From a virus: a DNA stretch of 54,496 nt. Location of the stretch: positions 1-54,496 of IMG/VR virus record IMGVR_UViG_3300020201_000027; one strand, given 5' to 3'. The notes below the pieces were generated by a model. It was not told the DNA's origin. It searched no databases and saw only the letters and a program-made list of their open reading frames with translations. Shown here piece by piece: positions 37,137 to 46,319 of the stretch (its first letter is position 1; every line of letters begins with the position of its first letter). The position numbers were made by a program, and so were the translations under genes.

Positions 37137-38915
37137 ATGAAAGTGACTACATGGGGAAGTGACATGGCAATACAGGGGTTGCCGGAAAACCACTTTTACC
37201 ACGAAATAATCCGTAAGCTCGGCAAGCGTCGTTGGTTTCCATCCCAAAAGGTATGGGTTATGCCTGCTTGGCTATCCATAATGGAGGATGTGAAACGCTG
37301 GCTTCCTTCCTTGGTGTGGGACGACGACATCAACCAAATATACTACAAGGCAGCATCAGAAGAGCAACGCCGCCAAGAAATGGCAGTCGGCAACCATTCT
37401 GTTCCTGATGATGCCTTTGACGGAGTAAATTTCAAGACAGTCCCATACCAACATCAAAAGGTGGCTCTATATCTCGCGCGCGATCTACCTGAATTTGCAT
37501 ATCTCATGGATCAGGGGACTGGCAAGACCAAGACGATCATCGACGATGTTGCCCACAATTACCGGAATGGGCGCATCAATGCATTTCTGATCATCTCGCC
37601 AAATTCAGTTAAGACCAACTGGGTGGATTGTGATGAGAGCGAGAAGAACCCAGATCAAATCACAGTCCATATGCCAGATGATGTTCCGCTCATCAAGGCT
37701 TCATTTTTCTCAAATCCAAGCCAATCACAGCAAAAAGCCATTGACAGGTTGCTCAAGGCAATCAACCTTGAAAGCAAGACGCTGTTGATCCTCTCCATCA
37801 ATGTTGAGAGTTTATATTTGGAGCGTATGCAGAAGATGCTTCAAAATTTCTGTAATCGACGTGACGTTTTTTGTGCAATTGATGAGAGCACGCGCATCGG
37901 CAGACATTCTGCCAAGCGCAGCAAGGTCGCTCACAACCTGCGCAAAGTAACCAAAATCAGGCGCATTGCATCGGGAACCCCGGTTATCAAGTCCCCACTC
38001 AAGGCATACAGCCAGTTCTATTTCCTCAATCCAGACATTATGGGCAAGGCCACCTTCACAGAATTCCAGGCGAGATATGCCATTGTCAGAGGGCTATACA
38101 ACACGCCTGTGAGCTTTACAAATCTGGATGAGCTGAAGCAGAAGATAGCCGGGTGTAGCTACAGAGTGACCAAAGATCAATGTCTTGATCTACCGCCAAA
38201 AGTATATCAGAAGCGGCTCATACCGTTGACTCCTGAGCAGAACCGCCTATATCAGCAAATGCGCAAAGATGCAATTGTTGCAATTCAAAAGACAGAGCGC
38301 GTCGTTGATGGCCACGTCTTTATTGAGGCAACAAATGTCATGGTCCAGATGCTTAGGCTACAGCAAATTGTTGCTGGTTATCTTCCACAGATTGATGAAT
38401 TGACCGGAAAGCAATCCGGCGTAATCAAAATTGGGAACTCCACACCTCCAAAAATTGAGGAAACCATAAATTTGATGGAGACGTGCGAGGATGAAAAAGT
38501 CATCATCTGGTGCAAATTCAAATTTGAAGTCCGTGAGATGTGCCAGGCTCTGAAAGATGCTGGCATTACATACGTCAAGTTTGATGGGGATACCACAGAA
38601 CAGGAGCGAATACACGCCCGGCAATCCTTCCAATCTGATCCTGAGCTTAGATGCTTTGTTGGTCAAATTCAAACTGGTGGGATCGGTCTCAATCTGTATG
38701 CAGCCAGCCAAGTTGTATATCTGTCCAACCCATTCTCAACAGAGGATAGGGTCCAATCAGAGGACAGGGCCCATCGCATTGGGCAAACTCGGTCTGTGAC
38801 ATACACAGACTTGATATCGCCAAAAACTATTGATGAGCGCGTTCTGGATGTGCTTCGAGCAAACAAGCGCGTATCTGAAATGGTGCTCGGTGATACATAC
38901 CAGGAATGGATTTGA
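37137..38915 (+). CDS. SNF2-family helicase
   Basis: A 592-residue superfamily-2 DEAD-like helicase. Walker A region YLMDQGTGKTKT (near 122), motif II as AIDESTRIG (near 246, DEST in place of DEAH), SGTP motif III (IASGTPVIKSP), then the C-terminal RecA domain with VIIWCKFKFE, FDGDTT, FVGQIQTGGIGLNL (near 507) and the SNF2 motif VI block SEDRAHRIGQTRSV (near 540). An N-terminal HARP-like or substrate-binding segment precedes it. Phage versions probably remodel replication forks or displace proteins. AAAGGGCAAAAA before the ATG at 37137 supports this start over an internal one. Confidence 0.92.
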   Translation: MKVTTWGSDMAIQGLPENHFYHEIIRKLGKRRWFPSQKVWVMPAWLSIMEDVKRWLPSLVWDDDINQIYYKAASEEQRRQEMAVGNHSVPDDAFDGVNFKTVPYQHQKVALYLARDLPEFAYLMDQGTGKTKTIIDDVAHNYRNGRINAFLIISPNSVKTNWVDCDESEKNPDQITVHMPDDVPLIKASFFSNPSQSQQKAIDRLLKAINLESKTLLILSINVESLYLERMQKMLQNFCNRRDVFCAIDESTRIGRHSAKRSKVAHNLRKVTKIRRIASGTPVIKSPLKAYSQFYFLNPDIMGKATFTEFQARYAIVRGLYNTPVSFTNLDELKQKIAGCSYRVTKDQCLDLPPKVYQKRLIPLTPEQNRLYQQMRKDAIVAIQKTERVVDGHVFIEATNVMVQMLRLQQIVAGYLPQIDELTGKQSGVIKIGNSTPPKIEETINLMETCEDEKVIIWCKFKFEVREMCQALKDAGITYVKFDGDTTEQERIHARQSFQSDPELRCFVGQIQTGGIGLNLYAASQVVYLSNPFSTEDRVQSEDRAHRIGQTRSVTYTDLISPKTIDERVLDVLRANKRVSEMVLGDTYQEWI

Positions 38916-38985
38916 AACTTCATCTTTTCTCAATAGCGTCCCAATTATAGTCGGGCTAGTCTACTTGAGAGGAAAAGGGCACCCA

Positions 38986-39411
38986 ATGAGTGAAACTGCT
39001 AAAGATACCGTTGTCGGCAAAGCGAAAAGAATGCGCTGGCTGATGGATGAAAAGGACCGCCTGGAGGCAAGTCTGAAGACGGTAAATGGAGAATTAGAAC
39101 CTCTCCGCAAGTTTGAGCTCCCCAAGTTAATGAGTGACGCCGAGATCGAGAAGATCACGGTGGCCGGGGCTGGGACGCTCTACACCAAGCCTGATGTCTT
39201 TGCGTCGATGATCAAAGATGAAAGTGACCCTTCGGCAGAGGCACCATTCTATGATTGGGCCAGGAATAATGCCCCTGATCTCATCACACCATACATCCAC
39301 CCAGCAAGGCTCAAGTCTTGGGCCAAGGAGAAACTTGAAAGCGGCAATCCCTTGCCAAATTCACTCCATGCGACCATCGTGATCAATGCAACACTTCTGA
39401 GGAAAGGTTAA
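38986..39411 (+). CDS. Hypothetical replication-associated protein
   Basis: A 141-residue protein. The first 45 residues form a coiled coil (RWLMDEKDRLEASLKTVNGE). Then SDAEIEKITVAGAGTLYTKPDVFASMIKD, FYDWARNNAPDLITPYIHPARLKSWAKEKLESG and a C-terminal strand follow. Such proteins often lie beside phage ssDNA-binding proteins, with the 'W.....gd...i...v....L...vke.l..G..lP' pattern. AAAAGGGCACCC precedes ATG 38986. A role in replication or recombination is inferred from context. Confidence 0.72.
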   Translation: MSETAKDTVVGKAKRMRWLMDEKDRLEASLKTVNGELEPLRKFELPKLMSDAEIEKITVAGAGTLYTKPDVFASMIKDESDPSAEAPFYDWARNNAPDLITPYIHPARLKSWAKEKLESGNPLPNSLHATIVINATLLRKG

Positions 39412-39418
39412 CGCTACC

Positions 39419-40303
39419 ATGGCCAAAAACGCACAAGTTGCCGCTGCTGATACTGGGACGGCTGTTGCTGTCCAGATTGGCGGGGGCGCAGTGGCTCTGC
39501 CTGATTATCTCTCTGGATATTCTGGCCCAACCGGCACAGAAAACATCGACAGCGGTGACGTCAATATCCCTCGACTCAAGCTTGCCCAGGGGTTGACGCC
39601 TGAGGTCAAGGACGGCCTGGTGAAAGACGGAGACATGTTCCACTCCATCACCAAGCAGGTTCTGATTGAGAAGGGGAAGGCTGGCATCGTCATCCCAATT
39701 GCCTACGTGAAGGAATACATCCTGTGGCGTGACATGGCAGACGGCGGCGGCATCTTTGCTCGTGCCCGTCGTGTCATGGAGAAAGGCGAGGTCCGATATA
39801 AATGGGACCACCCAAATGAGACCTTCGAGCACAAGGTGAAGGGCGTCGTCAAGGTCAAATGGAGCACCAAAGGCTACATTGACGAAGATGGCCTGGACAA
39901 GTTCGGATCATCTGTTGCTTCAGAGCCAGACAGCGTGCCTGCTGCCAATGAGCATCTCAATTACATCTTCCTGATGCCCGATGCTGACGAGCAACTGGTG
40001 GCAGTGTCATTTTCTCGCACTGCAGCCTCCAAGGCCAAGGACTTGAACGCAATGCTCAAGATGGGTGTTGCGCCAATGTTCGCGCGCCAGTTCACCCTGG
40101 CAGCAATGCCACAGACCAATGACGCTGGTCAGGAGTTCTACAACTACATCATCCGTCCTGCTGGATTTGTCCCTGGTGCGGGCATGTTCAAGCGGGCACA
40201 GGCCCTCCATCTGGAGATGCGCGATAAAGTCCAGGTGGACTTCTCGGATGAGACCAAGGCCAGCTCTGGCGATGGCAACAAAGAAGAAAAAGGACAATGG
40301 TAA
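39419..40303 (+). CDS. Putative ssDNA-binding or recombination-associated protein
   Basis: A 294-residue protein with an Ala-rich start, then IDSGDVNIPRLKLAQGLTPEVKDGLVKDGDMFHSITKQVL near 41-80, a strand-rich middle (VIPIAYVKEYILWRDMADGGGIFARAR), LNYIFLMPDADEQLVAVSFSRTAASKAKDLNAML, and an acidic/Lys C-terminus. The pattern is that of a phage family often found between helicases and primases, thought to bind single-stranded DNA. The tail with EEKGQW resembles acidic SSB tips only loosely. Confidence 0.65.
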   Translation: MAKNAQVAAADTGTAVAVQIGGGAVALPDYLSGYSGPTGTENIDSGDVNIPRLKLAQGLTPEVKDGLVKDGDMFHSITKQVLIEKGKAGIVIPIAYVKEYILWRDMADGGGIFARARRVMEKGEVRYKWDHPNETFEHKVKGVVKVKWSTKGYIDEDGLDKFGSSVASEPDSVPAANEHLNYIFLMPDADEQLVAVSFSRTAASKAKDLNAMLKMGVAPMFARQFTLAAMPQTNDAGQEFYNYIIRPAGFVPGAGMFKRAQALHLEMRDKVQVDFSDETKASSGDGNKEEKGQW

Positions 40304-40306
40304 GAA

Positions 40307-41785
40307 ATGTGGTTCCAGCAACTCTTTGCTGGTAACCCAAATGCATACGGCCTCTACTCCTCCACTGCAATTCGTGAGAAAGACGGAAAGCACAAGGGAG
40401 TAGGCAGGACAGTAATTGCTCCGCTCCACGACAATTTGTGGGCGGAGCACTTGTCTGGAGTCACACGACTTGGGATAATACCCATTCGTCTTGACGGGAC
40501 GGTGCGATGGTTCGCTGGCGACGTTGACGATTACAGCATCGACCTTGCCAAACTAGAGCAAAAAGTTCAGAAAGAGGAACTGCCTCTAGTCGTCATCAGA
40601 TCAAAGTCGGGCGGCGCACATCTGTTTTGCTTTCTGACGGAGGATATTGCTGCGTCTGAGGCCATTGCTCTGATGAGGGCCTGGGTGGCAAAGCTGGGTC
40701 TTGCAAAAGTTGAAATCTTCCCAAAGCAAAACTCGCTTGAGTCAGATGGCATCGGGAATTGGATCCACATACCATACTTCAACGTAAGCAGTCCAGATTC
40801 ATGGGCCGTTGGATTGAGCGGCGAGGCTCTAGACCTTGATCAATTCAGGCAGATGACTCAAGCCCGGTCAGCGAGCCGGGCCGACCTCAAGATAAAGTCC
40901 AAGCCAAAAGGCAAATTCGATGGGCCTCCATGCATCGAGAAAATGTTTGCTGATGGCATAAGCATAGGAGGCCGCAACAACTCTCTGACGCACATCAGCG
41001 TAATGCTTAGAATGAGCAACCCTGATGATGGGTGGGAGAGAATTCAAGAGATCAACGAAAATCACGTTGATCCGCCGGTTCCTGAGGAAGACCTCAGAGT
41101 TGTGTTCCTAAATGGCCAAAAGACCAACTATCAATATATGTGCACCACAGAGCCTATGTGCTCTCTGTGCGATAAGGATTTATGCACAACCAGAAAATGG
41201 GGAGTTGGGCCGCAGCGAGGCATAGAATATGGGGATGCTGCAATAGACCGGATCATAAAAATCAAGACTGATCCTCCCATATACTATGTCACATTCAAGG
41301 GACAGGTCGTCAAAATGGCATCAATGGAGCTTCTGAGCCCGGCAAAATTCCGAACCAGGGTGTATGAAATCACTGGAGAGCTAATTGCTGTCCAAAAGCC
41401 TAGAGCCCACGAAGCAATGATCTTGGCATCCAAGACTGATGAGGAGGAAGCCCCAGAGGAGGTAAGTGAAGATGGGCAGATTTTTGACCTATTCAAAGAG
41501 TGGTGTGAGATCAATGTTCCGCATGCCACATCAAAAGCGCACATCCTCCGTAGTTCTCCATTTTATGATCAAAACTACCAATCAGTTTCGTTCAAGGGTG
41601 AAGCCTTCATATCATTCATATCCAGGAAAAGGCGCCAGGGCTTTCCAGACAACACAGTATGGGCAGCGCTCAGGAAAGCAGGGTGCGAAAACCACAATAT
41701 TCTGATCGATGGAAAGCAAATAAGGGTTTGGGTTTTCAAAGTTGAAGAGCCCTGGTTCAATTTGCCATCTCAGGAGCAATTCTAG
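40307..41785 (+). CDS. Archaeo-eukaryotic-type primase (TOTE/PrimPol-like)
   Basis: A 492-residue protein whose first 200 residues read as an AEP primase: FAGDVDD (69-75; paired acidic metal ligands), a helix, SKSGGAHLFCF (99-109; the sxH motif) and GNWIHIPYF (150-158). This matches the primase domain of TOTE-type systems and phage PrimPols. A Cys-rich block (CTTEPMCSLCDKDLC near 280-294) may bind zinc. The C-terminal part may be a winged-helix or PriCT-like region. It should lay primers for the DnaE-type polymerase below. Sequence support is good; the exact subfamily is less so. Confidence 0.82.
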   Translation: MWFQQLFAGNPNAYGLYSSTAIREKDGKHKGVGRTVIAPLHDNLWAEHLSGVTRLGIIPIRLDGTVRWFAGDVDDYSIDLAKLEQKVQKEELPLVVIRSKSGGAHLFCFLTEDIAASEAIALMRAWVAKLGLAKVEIFPKQNSLESDGIGNWIHIPYFNVSSPDSWAVGLSGEALDLDQFRQMTQARSASRADLKIKSKPKGKFDGPPCIEKMFADGISIGGRNNSLTHISVMLRMSNPDDGWERIQEINENHVDPPVPEEDLRVVFLNGQKTNYQYMCTTEPMCSLCDKDLCTTRKWGVGPQRGIEYGDAAIDRIIKIKTDPPIYYVTFKGQVVKMASMELLSPAKFRTRVYEITGELIAVQKPRAHEAMILASKTDEEEAPEEVSEDGQIFDLFKEWCEINVPHATSKAHILRSSPFYDQNYQSVSFKGEAFISFISRKRRQGFPDNTVWAALRKAGCENHNILIDGKQIRVWVFKVEEPWFNLPSQEQF

Positions 41786-43347
41786 TGGCTGCACACATTA
41801 CCAAGATATTTGGGCCTCCTGGGACGGGAAAAACCACCTGGCTGCTAAACAAACTTGAGGAAGTTATCAATTCAGGAGTGGATGTGGCCCGGATTGCATA
41901 TTTGACTTTCTCAGTTTCTGCTCGCGAGGAAGCCACGAACCGCGCCGTATCACGGCTACAGCACATCAATCCTGAAAAATTCAAATACTTCAAGACCATC
42001 CACGGCATCTGCTTCAGCGAGTTGGAACTTGGCCGCGGACATGTCATGCAAACTGATGACTATTTGGAATTTGCGAAGTTTTGCGGCATCCAATTTTCTA
42101 GTGACTATGCTGATGACTTGGATGCCAGCGGCTCCCCAAGGGGGTGGTCATCGTCTCTGGGGAGCCAATATCTGAATGTTCGCCAGCTTGCGGCAGCAAC
42201 AATGCTTGATGCAAACAGCAACAAATTTTTTGAAGAATATTGGCCAGCAGACCTGTCAGTTGAAATATACCAATATGTGATGGCCAAGTATAGAGAATTC
42301 AAAATGGAGAAGATCAAGTTTGATTTCGTGGATATGCTTGAAATGTATCTGCGAACTGGCGAACCTCTGCCTGTCTCTCATATTTTCGTGGACGAGGCCC
42401 AGGACTTGTCAGAGATTCAATGGCAATTGATCAAATTATTATCAGCCAAATCGAAATATCTCTATCTTGCTGGTGATGATGACCAGGCAATATATTCTTT
42501 CATCGGAGCTTCGCAGTATGGTTTTCTTGATCACCGAGCGGATGAAACCGTCATCCTAAGTCGATCCTATCGGCTGCCATCAGTTATTTGGAAATTTGCC
42601 AACGGGATCATTCAGCAGGTCGGCAGACGACAGAATAAGGAGATTGACACAAGAGGCGATGGCGGCACTATCAACTGGTGGGGAATGGGAGCATCAGAGC
42701 TTATTGACCGCATCACCCTTGAGGATGTTCTCATCATCTGCCCGACCAACCTGCAACTATCTGGCATACAGGCCAGGCTACATGATCGCGGCATAAGCCA
42801 CACATACAAGGGATTGTCGGTATCAGAATATGCCATAACGGAGTCATTCTATTGGTATCACAAGGCCAGGAAAGACGTTAGCATTCCAATTAACGCAGCA
42901 GCCAAAATCCTGCGCATTCTCAAGTTGGAGGGCTCCAAGGCAATGGCAGATCAGGCCCGGCTAACCCCTGATGATACAATTGGCAAGCCAGAGCTAACTA
43001 ATCTGGGCGTGTTGTGGATGGCCGGGCGGGAAAGCTGCGATTATGTGTCAAATAGAAAAAAGCACAGTCGCATAAACCATCAATCCTTCGACATTGCGCT
43101 CAAGTCTCAGAACATTGAAAATATGATCCAAAAACCGAGGGTGAGATTGACTACCTACCACGGAAGCAAGGGTCTTGAGGCAAAACGGGTTGTCCTCGTA
43201 ACAGATTGTTCAAAGCCAGCTGTAGACTACGCAGACCGAAACCCCGATTATGAGCGTAGGCTCGCATACGTTGGGGTGACTAGAGCTAAAGAAGAAGTGC
43301 ACATAAGCCGACCACAAACCAACGATTACATGAAGGCATACAGATGA
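41785..43347 (+). CDS. UvrD/PcrA-like superfamily-1 helicase
   Basis: A 520-residue SF1A helicase with GTG start. Motifs in order: Walker A IFGPPGTGKTTW (8-19), Ia YLTFSVSAREEA, II FVDEAQDLS (near 201), III LAGDDDQAIYSFIGA (near 229), IV RSYRLP, V TYHGSKGLEAKRVVLV (near 457) and VI YVGVTRAKEEVHI (near 495). It unwinds 3'-tailed DNA in replication or recombination. Compact for the family, lacking large 1B/2B insertions. Confidence 0.93.
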   Translation: MAAHITKIFGPPGTGKTTWLLNKLEEVINSGVDVARIAYLTFSVSAREEATNRAVSRLQHINPEKFKYFKTIHGICFSELELGRGHVMQTDDYLEFAKFCGIQFSSDYADDLDASGSPRGWSSSLGSQYLNVRQLAAATMLDANSNKFFEEYWPADLSVEIYQYVMAKYREFKMEKIKFDFVDMLEMYLRTGEPLPVSHIFVDEAQDLSEIQWQLIKLLSAKSKYLYLAGDDDQAIYSFIGASQYGFLDHRADETVILSRSYRLPSVIWKFANGIIQQVGRRQNKEIDTRGDGGTINWWGMGASELIDRITLEDVLIICPTNLQLSGIQARLHDRGISHTYKGLSVSEYAITESFYWYHKARKDVSIPINAAAKILRILKLEGSKAMADQARLTPDDTIGKPELTNLGVLWMAGRESCDYVSNRKKHSRINHQSFDIALKSQNIENMIQKPRVRLTTYHGSKGLEAKRVVLVTDCSKPAVDYADRNPDYERRLAYVGVTRAKEEVHISRPQTNDYMKAYR

Positions 43348-44291
43348 TCATAATTGGCGCCGGAATGTCAGGTCTCATTGCAGGGCACTACTTCCGTGCT
43401 CGCCGTCCAATGATTGTTGAGCAGCAGGGTGAGCTGCCTAATAATCATGAGGCTCTGCTGCGGTTTCGATCAACGGAGGTCTCCAAAACAACCGGAATCA
43501 ACTTCCGTAAGATGCGCGTTCGCAAGAGCATCATGTTCAAGGGAGCCTATGCTGACAAGGCCAATCCGTTCCTGGCCAATATGTATTCATTCAAGGTGAC
43601 CGGGCAGGTAGTTGGTCGATCCATCTGGGACATGGAGGATGCAGACCGTTATATTGCGCCTCCTGATTTCATTTCGCAGGCAGCCGCAGGTCTTTCCATC
43701 CTATATGGGAAAAATTTCGATTATCGAGAGATTGCATCACGGACTGAAATCCCCTTGATCTCGACAATTCCAATGCCAGCGATGATGCGTCTTGTGGGAT
43801 GGCCGAATGTGCCCAAATTCAACTATCAGAGCATTTGGTCGGCTCAGCTTGAGTTCCAAAGTCCTGGCGTTGATGTGGCCCAGACCATTTACTACCCTGA
43901 TCTTGAGGCGGAATACTATCGCGCCTCTATCAGCGGCAAAAAGATGATCATCGAGTTCATGACTGAGCCGACTGGAGAAGATGGTCTGGCCAAGATCATC
44001 GAAAGCATTTGCATGGACTTTGGAATTCCTGATCCACAATTTGTTGGGCGTCCCACCTTCAAAAGTCATCGCTACGGCAAAATCATCGGCATTGACGAGG
44101 ATCACCGTAAGGATTTCATGTATCATCTGACCAGGGACCACAACATTTATTCCCTGGGAAGGTTTGCAACGTGGCGGCAAATTCTTTTGGATGATGTCGT
44201 CAATGACTGCTCGGTCATCGGGAAGATGATTAGCGCAGAAGACAGTCGCAGTCTATACAATCAACGACTACACCAGGCGAGGGCAAGCTAA
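43344..44291 (+). CDS. FAD/NAD(P)-binding oxidoreductase-like protein
   Basis: A 315-residue protein beginning MIIIGAGMSGLIAGHYFRAR. GAGMSGLIAG (5-14) is the classic dinucleotide-binding loop of flavoproteins such as amine oxidases, UDP-galactopyranose mutases and FAD-dependent lyases, followed by IVEQQGELP (a Glu at the end of strand 2). A late hydrophobic SLGRFATWR resembles the second flavin-binding motif (G-R-f). Its substrate is unknown. It is rare in phage replication clusters; proximity to the ThyX-like and DUF1599-like genes suggests nucleotide or base chemistry. Overlaps the helicase stop by four bases. Confidence 0.75.
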   Translation: MIIIGAGMSGLIAGHYFRARRPMIVEQQGELPNNHEALLRFRSTEVSKTTGINFRKMRVRKSIMFKGAYADKANPFLANMYSFKVTGQVVGRSIWDMEDADRYIAPPDFISQAAAGLSILYGKNFDYREIASRTEIPLISTIPMPAMMRLVGWPNVPKFNYQSIWSAQLEFQSPGVDVAQTIYYPDLEAEYYRASISGKKMIIEFMTEPTGEDGLAKIIESICMDFGIPDPQFVGRPTFKSHRYGKIIGIDEDHRKDFMYHLTRDHNIYSLGRFATWRQILLDDVVNDCSVIGKMISAEDSRSLYNQRLHQARAS

Positions 44292-44710
44292 TGTCGCTTA
44301 TGACAATCGGCGGATACACCAAGAAAGAGATAACCGGGGCGGTCGAGATACTGAGGGACCAGGCAAAGCTGAGTCGCCATCAAGAGGCTGTGGCGAGGCG
44401 CAAATGTGCTGTGGCAGACAGTAAGCAGCGCCAGCAGAAGAGGAGGTCTGCCTCTCCCATCCAGGCCATCGCTGTTGATTTCTGGCGCCAATATGGTCTA
44501 GCCAAGCAGGCCATTATCATTTCGTGCGGGCCAAATTGGCATCTGCATAAGAATGAATATCGCTGGGCAACTGTCCCCAAGAAATACACCTTCATCAAGG
44601 GCAAATCGGTGGCAAGGCACAGCATGCCTTCTGACATCAAGGTGCCGCACGCCAAATACTGGTCAGAGGAGCGCATCCCCCCGGTCGGACTGATATTTGC
44701 GATAAGATAA
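44291..44710 (+). CDS. Basic hypothetical protein
   Basis: A 139-residue protein, strongly basic in the first half (RRKCAVADSKQRQQKRRSAS), then an alpha/beta-like stretch (QAIIISCGPNWHLHKNEYRWATVP) and a basic end. It follows the flavoprotein with a TAATG join, so they are probably coupled. A nucleic-acid-binding role would suit the charge. Nothing recognised. Confidence 0.68.
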   Translation: MSLMTIGGYTKKEITGAVEILRDQAKLSRHQEAVARRKCAVADSKQRQQKRRSASPIQAIAVDFWRQYGLAKQAIIISCGPNWHLHKNEYRWATVPKKYTFIKGKSVARHSMPSDIKVPHAKYWSEERIPPVGLIFAIR

Positions 44711-44778
44711 TATCCAATCAGCGCCGTATCACGAACCTAGCCGTAGATAGGGACAGCGACCGATCTCTAACTGCGTGC

Positions 44779-44804
44779 TAGGGGGCTTGCTGCAGCCCCT
44801 ATTT
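44779..44804 (+). terminator. Putative terminator before the ThyX-like operon
   Basis: TAGGGG/CCCCTA with CT/AG inside after one bulged G (44779-44801), six-base loop, then TTTC. The T tract is short, so strength is uncertain. It separates the helicase-flavoprotein operon from the next promoter. Confidence 0.5.
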
Positions 44805-44841
44805 CGTTGAAATGGGGGTTTGTGAAGGTAATCTTCTCGTC

Positions 44842-44847
44842 TATACT
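44842..44847 (+). promoter_or_regulatory. Putative -10 box (TATACT) of the ThyX-like operon
   Basis: TCTATACT matches the -10 of the early promoters exactly, but the corresponding -35 position reads TTTGTG rather than TTCTGG. It lies 27 bases before the GTG start. Confidence 0.5.
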
Positions 44848-44873
44848 CGTTATCCTTACCATGGAGGAATAAA

Positions 44874-45653
44874 GTGCAGGTTTCGCTCGTCTCTTACACC
44901 CAAAATGCCGTGGAGTTGCTCATCTTCACCAAGGCTACTCGTCTCAAGATGAGCCCTGCCTTGCTGACGGAAATCACCGCGATGACTCCTGAGCAGAAGC
45001 AGGCTGAGCTGGACTATATGCGCGGAACGATCCAGTCCAGCTGGGAGTTCGTGGACTTTGTGTTTTTGCTCGAAGGCGTTAGCCGGGCCTTCACGCACCA
45101 ACTGGTTCGCCACCGCCACAACTCCTATGCCCAGCAGGCCCAACGCGCAGTGGACATGACTGGCTTCGATTATGTGACCGGGCCGAGCATTGAACGCGAC
45201 GAAAGCAACAAGATCGTCTATGATGATGCAATGGCAGATATCAGCGAAATATATCAAACCCTTATTGCTATGGGGGCAAACAAGCAAGATGCCCGCGGCG
45301 TGCTTCCCACCAACATCTCGACCAACATCATTGTCAAAGCCAATCTGCGCTCGCTGCATGACATGGCGCTCAAGCGTCTGTGCGTGAAGGCTCAGGGCGA
45401 GGCACAAGATGTGTTCCGTGCCATGGTGGCTGAGGTGCTGAAGGTATATCCGCAGTTCAAGGACTGGCTCAAGGTTTGGTGCGCCACCTATGGCACCTGC
45501 TGCTTCCCCACCTTCCCTGTGGCTGACTGCCCGGTCAAGACAGTTGTGTATGACCCGGTGACCCAGCAAGCATATGGCGGTGGCAAACCCGGCCCACTAT
45601 CAATGATCGAATTTATCCACGGCCAAAGGCGTGCAGAGGCGCAGCCTGGGTGA
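44874..45653 (+). CDS. thyX: ThyX-like flavin-dependent thymidylate synthase, altered motif
   Basis: A 259-residue protein with ThyX architecture. The signature is RHRHNSYAQQAQRAV at 79-93. Family members read RHRxxSxxxxSxRY, and phage relatives commonly have 'SYAQQSQRY'. Here the second Ser is Ala89 and the Tyr is Ala92. The rest is typical: helical N-terminus, GVSRAFTHQLVRH before the signature, ARGVLPTNISTNIIVKANLRSL (cofactor/dUMP-binding) and HDMALKRLCVKAQGEAQDV. It methylates dUMP using methylene-tetrahydrofolate, FAD and NADPH, or might make hydroxymethyl-dUMP. The GTG start has GGAGG eight bases upstream. Confidence 0.88.
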   Translation: MQVSLVSYTQNAVELLIFTKATRLKMSPALLTEITAMTPEQKQAELDYMRGTIQSSWEFVDFVFLLEGVSRAFTHQLVRHRHNSYAQQAQRAVDMTGFDYVTGPSIERDESNKIVYDDAMADISEIYQTLIAMGANKQDARGVLPTNISTNIIVKANLRSLHDMALKRLCVKAQGEAQDVFRAMVAEVLKVYPQFKDWLKVWCATYGTCCFPTFPVADCPVKTVVYDPVTQQAYGGGKPGPLSMIEFIHGQRRAEAQPG

Positions 45654-45874
45654 AGGCTGGCCCTTTCATCGATACACAGCGCGTGCTGCGGAAGGTGCTT
45701 ATTGAAGGGCATCCAACGCGGCGCGCAGAGGTGTGGGAAGATTGGGTTGAATTCTGGCCTATAAGCGCCAAAGAGCTAGGCCAACACACCTGGGCGTCCA
45801 GGCTTCTTGGATGGGAGACGAAAGATGGCAAGGAAAGAGCTCATGGAACAACTTTTGTTTCTAGCGGGAGTTGA
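45650..45874 (+). CDS. Small hypothetical protein
   Basis: A 74-residue frame with GTG start overlapping the ThyX-like stop (GTGA). It reads as a plausible amphipathic helical protein with several Trp (VWEDWVEFW, HTWASRLLGW). It overlaps the next gene by 50 bases. The frame fills the 170-base gap between two good genes. Moderate support; no family recognised. Confidence 0.55.
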   Translation: MKAGPFIDTQRVLRKVLIEGHPTRRAEVWEDWVEFWPISAKELGQHTWASRLLGWETKDGKERAHGTTFVSSGS

Positions 45875-46319
45875 TCTGGATCGAGCAAAAGATGACCTGC
45901 TCAATATTTTGAGCGTTAAAGGGCAGGCTGAAGTGTTCAAGCAGATGCAGCAGGTGCTGCTTGCTGCAGAATACACCTTTGCCTCCAAGACGCAGCAATA
46001 TGGGCTGTTCACCGACAATCGCGATGATGAACCAGCCATGGGTTTCTTTGAGCAATTCACAGACCTCAACCGGAAATATACTAGACTGCGGCATTTCGCT
46101 CGCGCTAAAATCGGAGGCGCCCTAAAAAACGGCAAGCCCGTTCCGTTCAAAGACGTTCTGGATACCTGCTTTGATTTGACTATCTATGCCATGATGATGA
46201 CCGTCCTGGCACACCGCTACACGGAGAAGTTTGATGAGCCTACAGGAAGCAGCCCTAGCACTGGAGATGGAGATTGGTCACGGAGAGTTGACCAGTCTAA
46301 TCCTGATTGCAGAGGGTGA
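45825..46319 (+). CDS. DUF1599 / nucleotide-modification-associated domain-like protein
   Basis: A 164-residue helical protein. ASKTQQYGLFTDN, FFEQFTDLNRKYTRLRHF and the C-terminal FKDVLDTCFDLTIYAMM match the order 'K...YG ... K..RL ... D...DL..Ya' of the DUF1599 family, also named nucleotide modification associated domain 1, which is found in phages with or without modified bases. It may act on a nucleotide or shape a metabolic enzyme; the biochemistry is not established. GGGAGACGAAAG precedes the ATG. The C-terminal 28 residues overlap the next gene in another frame. Confidence 0.72.
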   Translation: MARKELMEQLLFLAGVDLDRAKDDLLNILSVKGQAEVFKQMQQVLLAAEYTFASKTQQYGLFTDNRDDEPAMGFFEQFTDLNRKYTRLRHFARAKIGGALKNGKPVPFKDVLDTCFDLTIYAMMMTVLAHRYTEKFDEPTGSSPSTGDGDWSRRVDQSNPDCRG

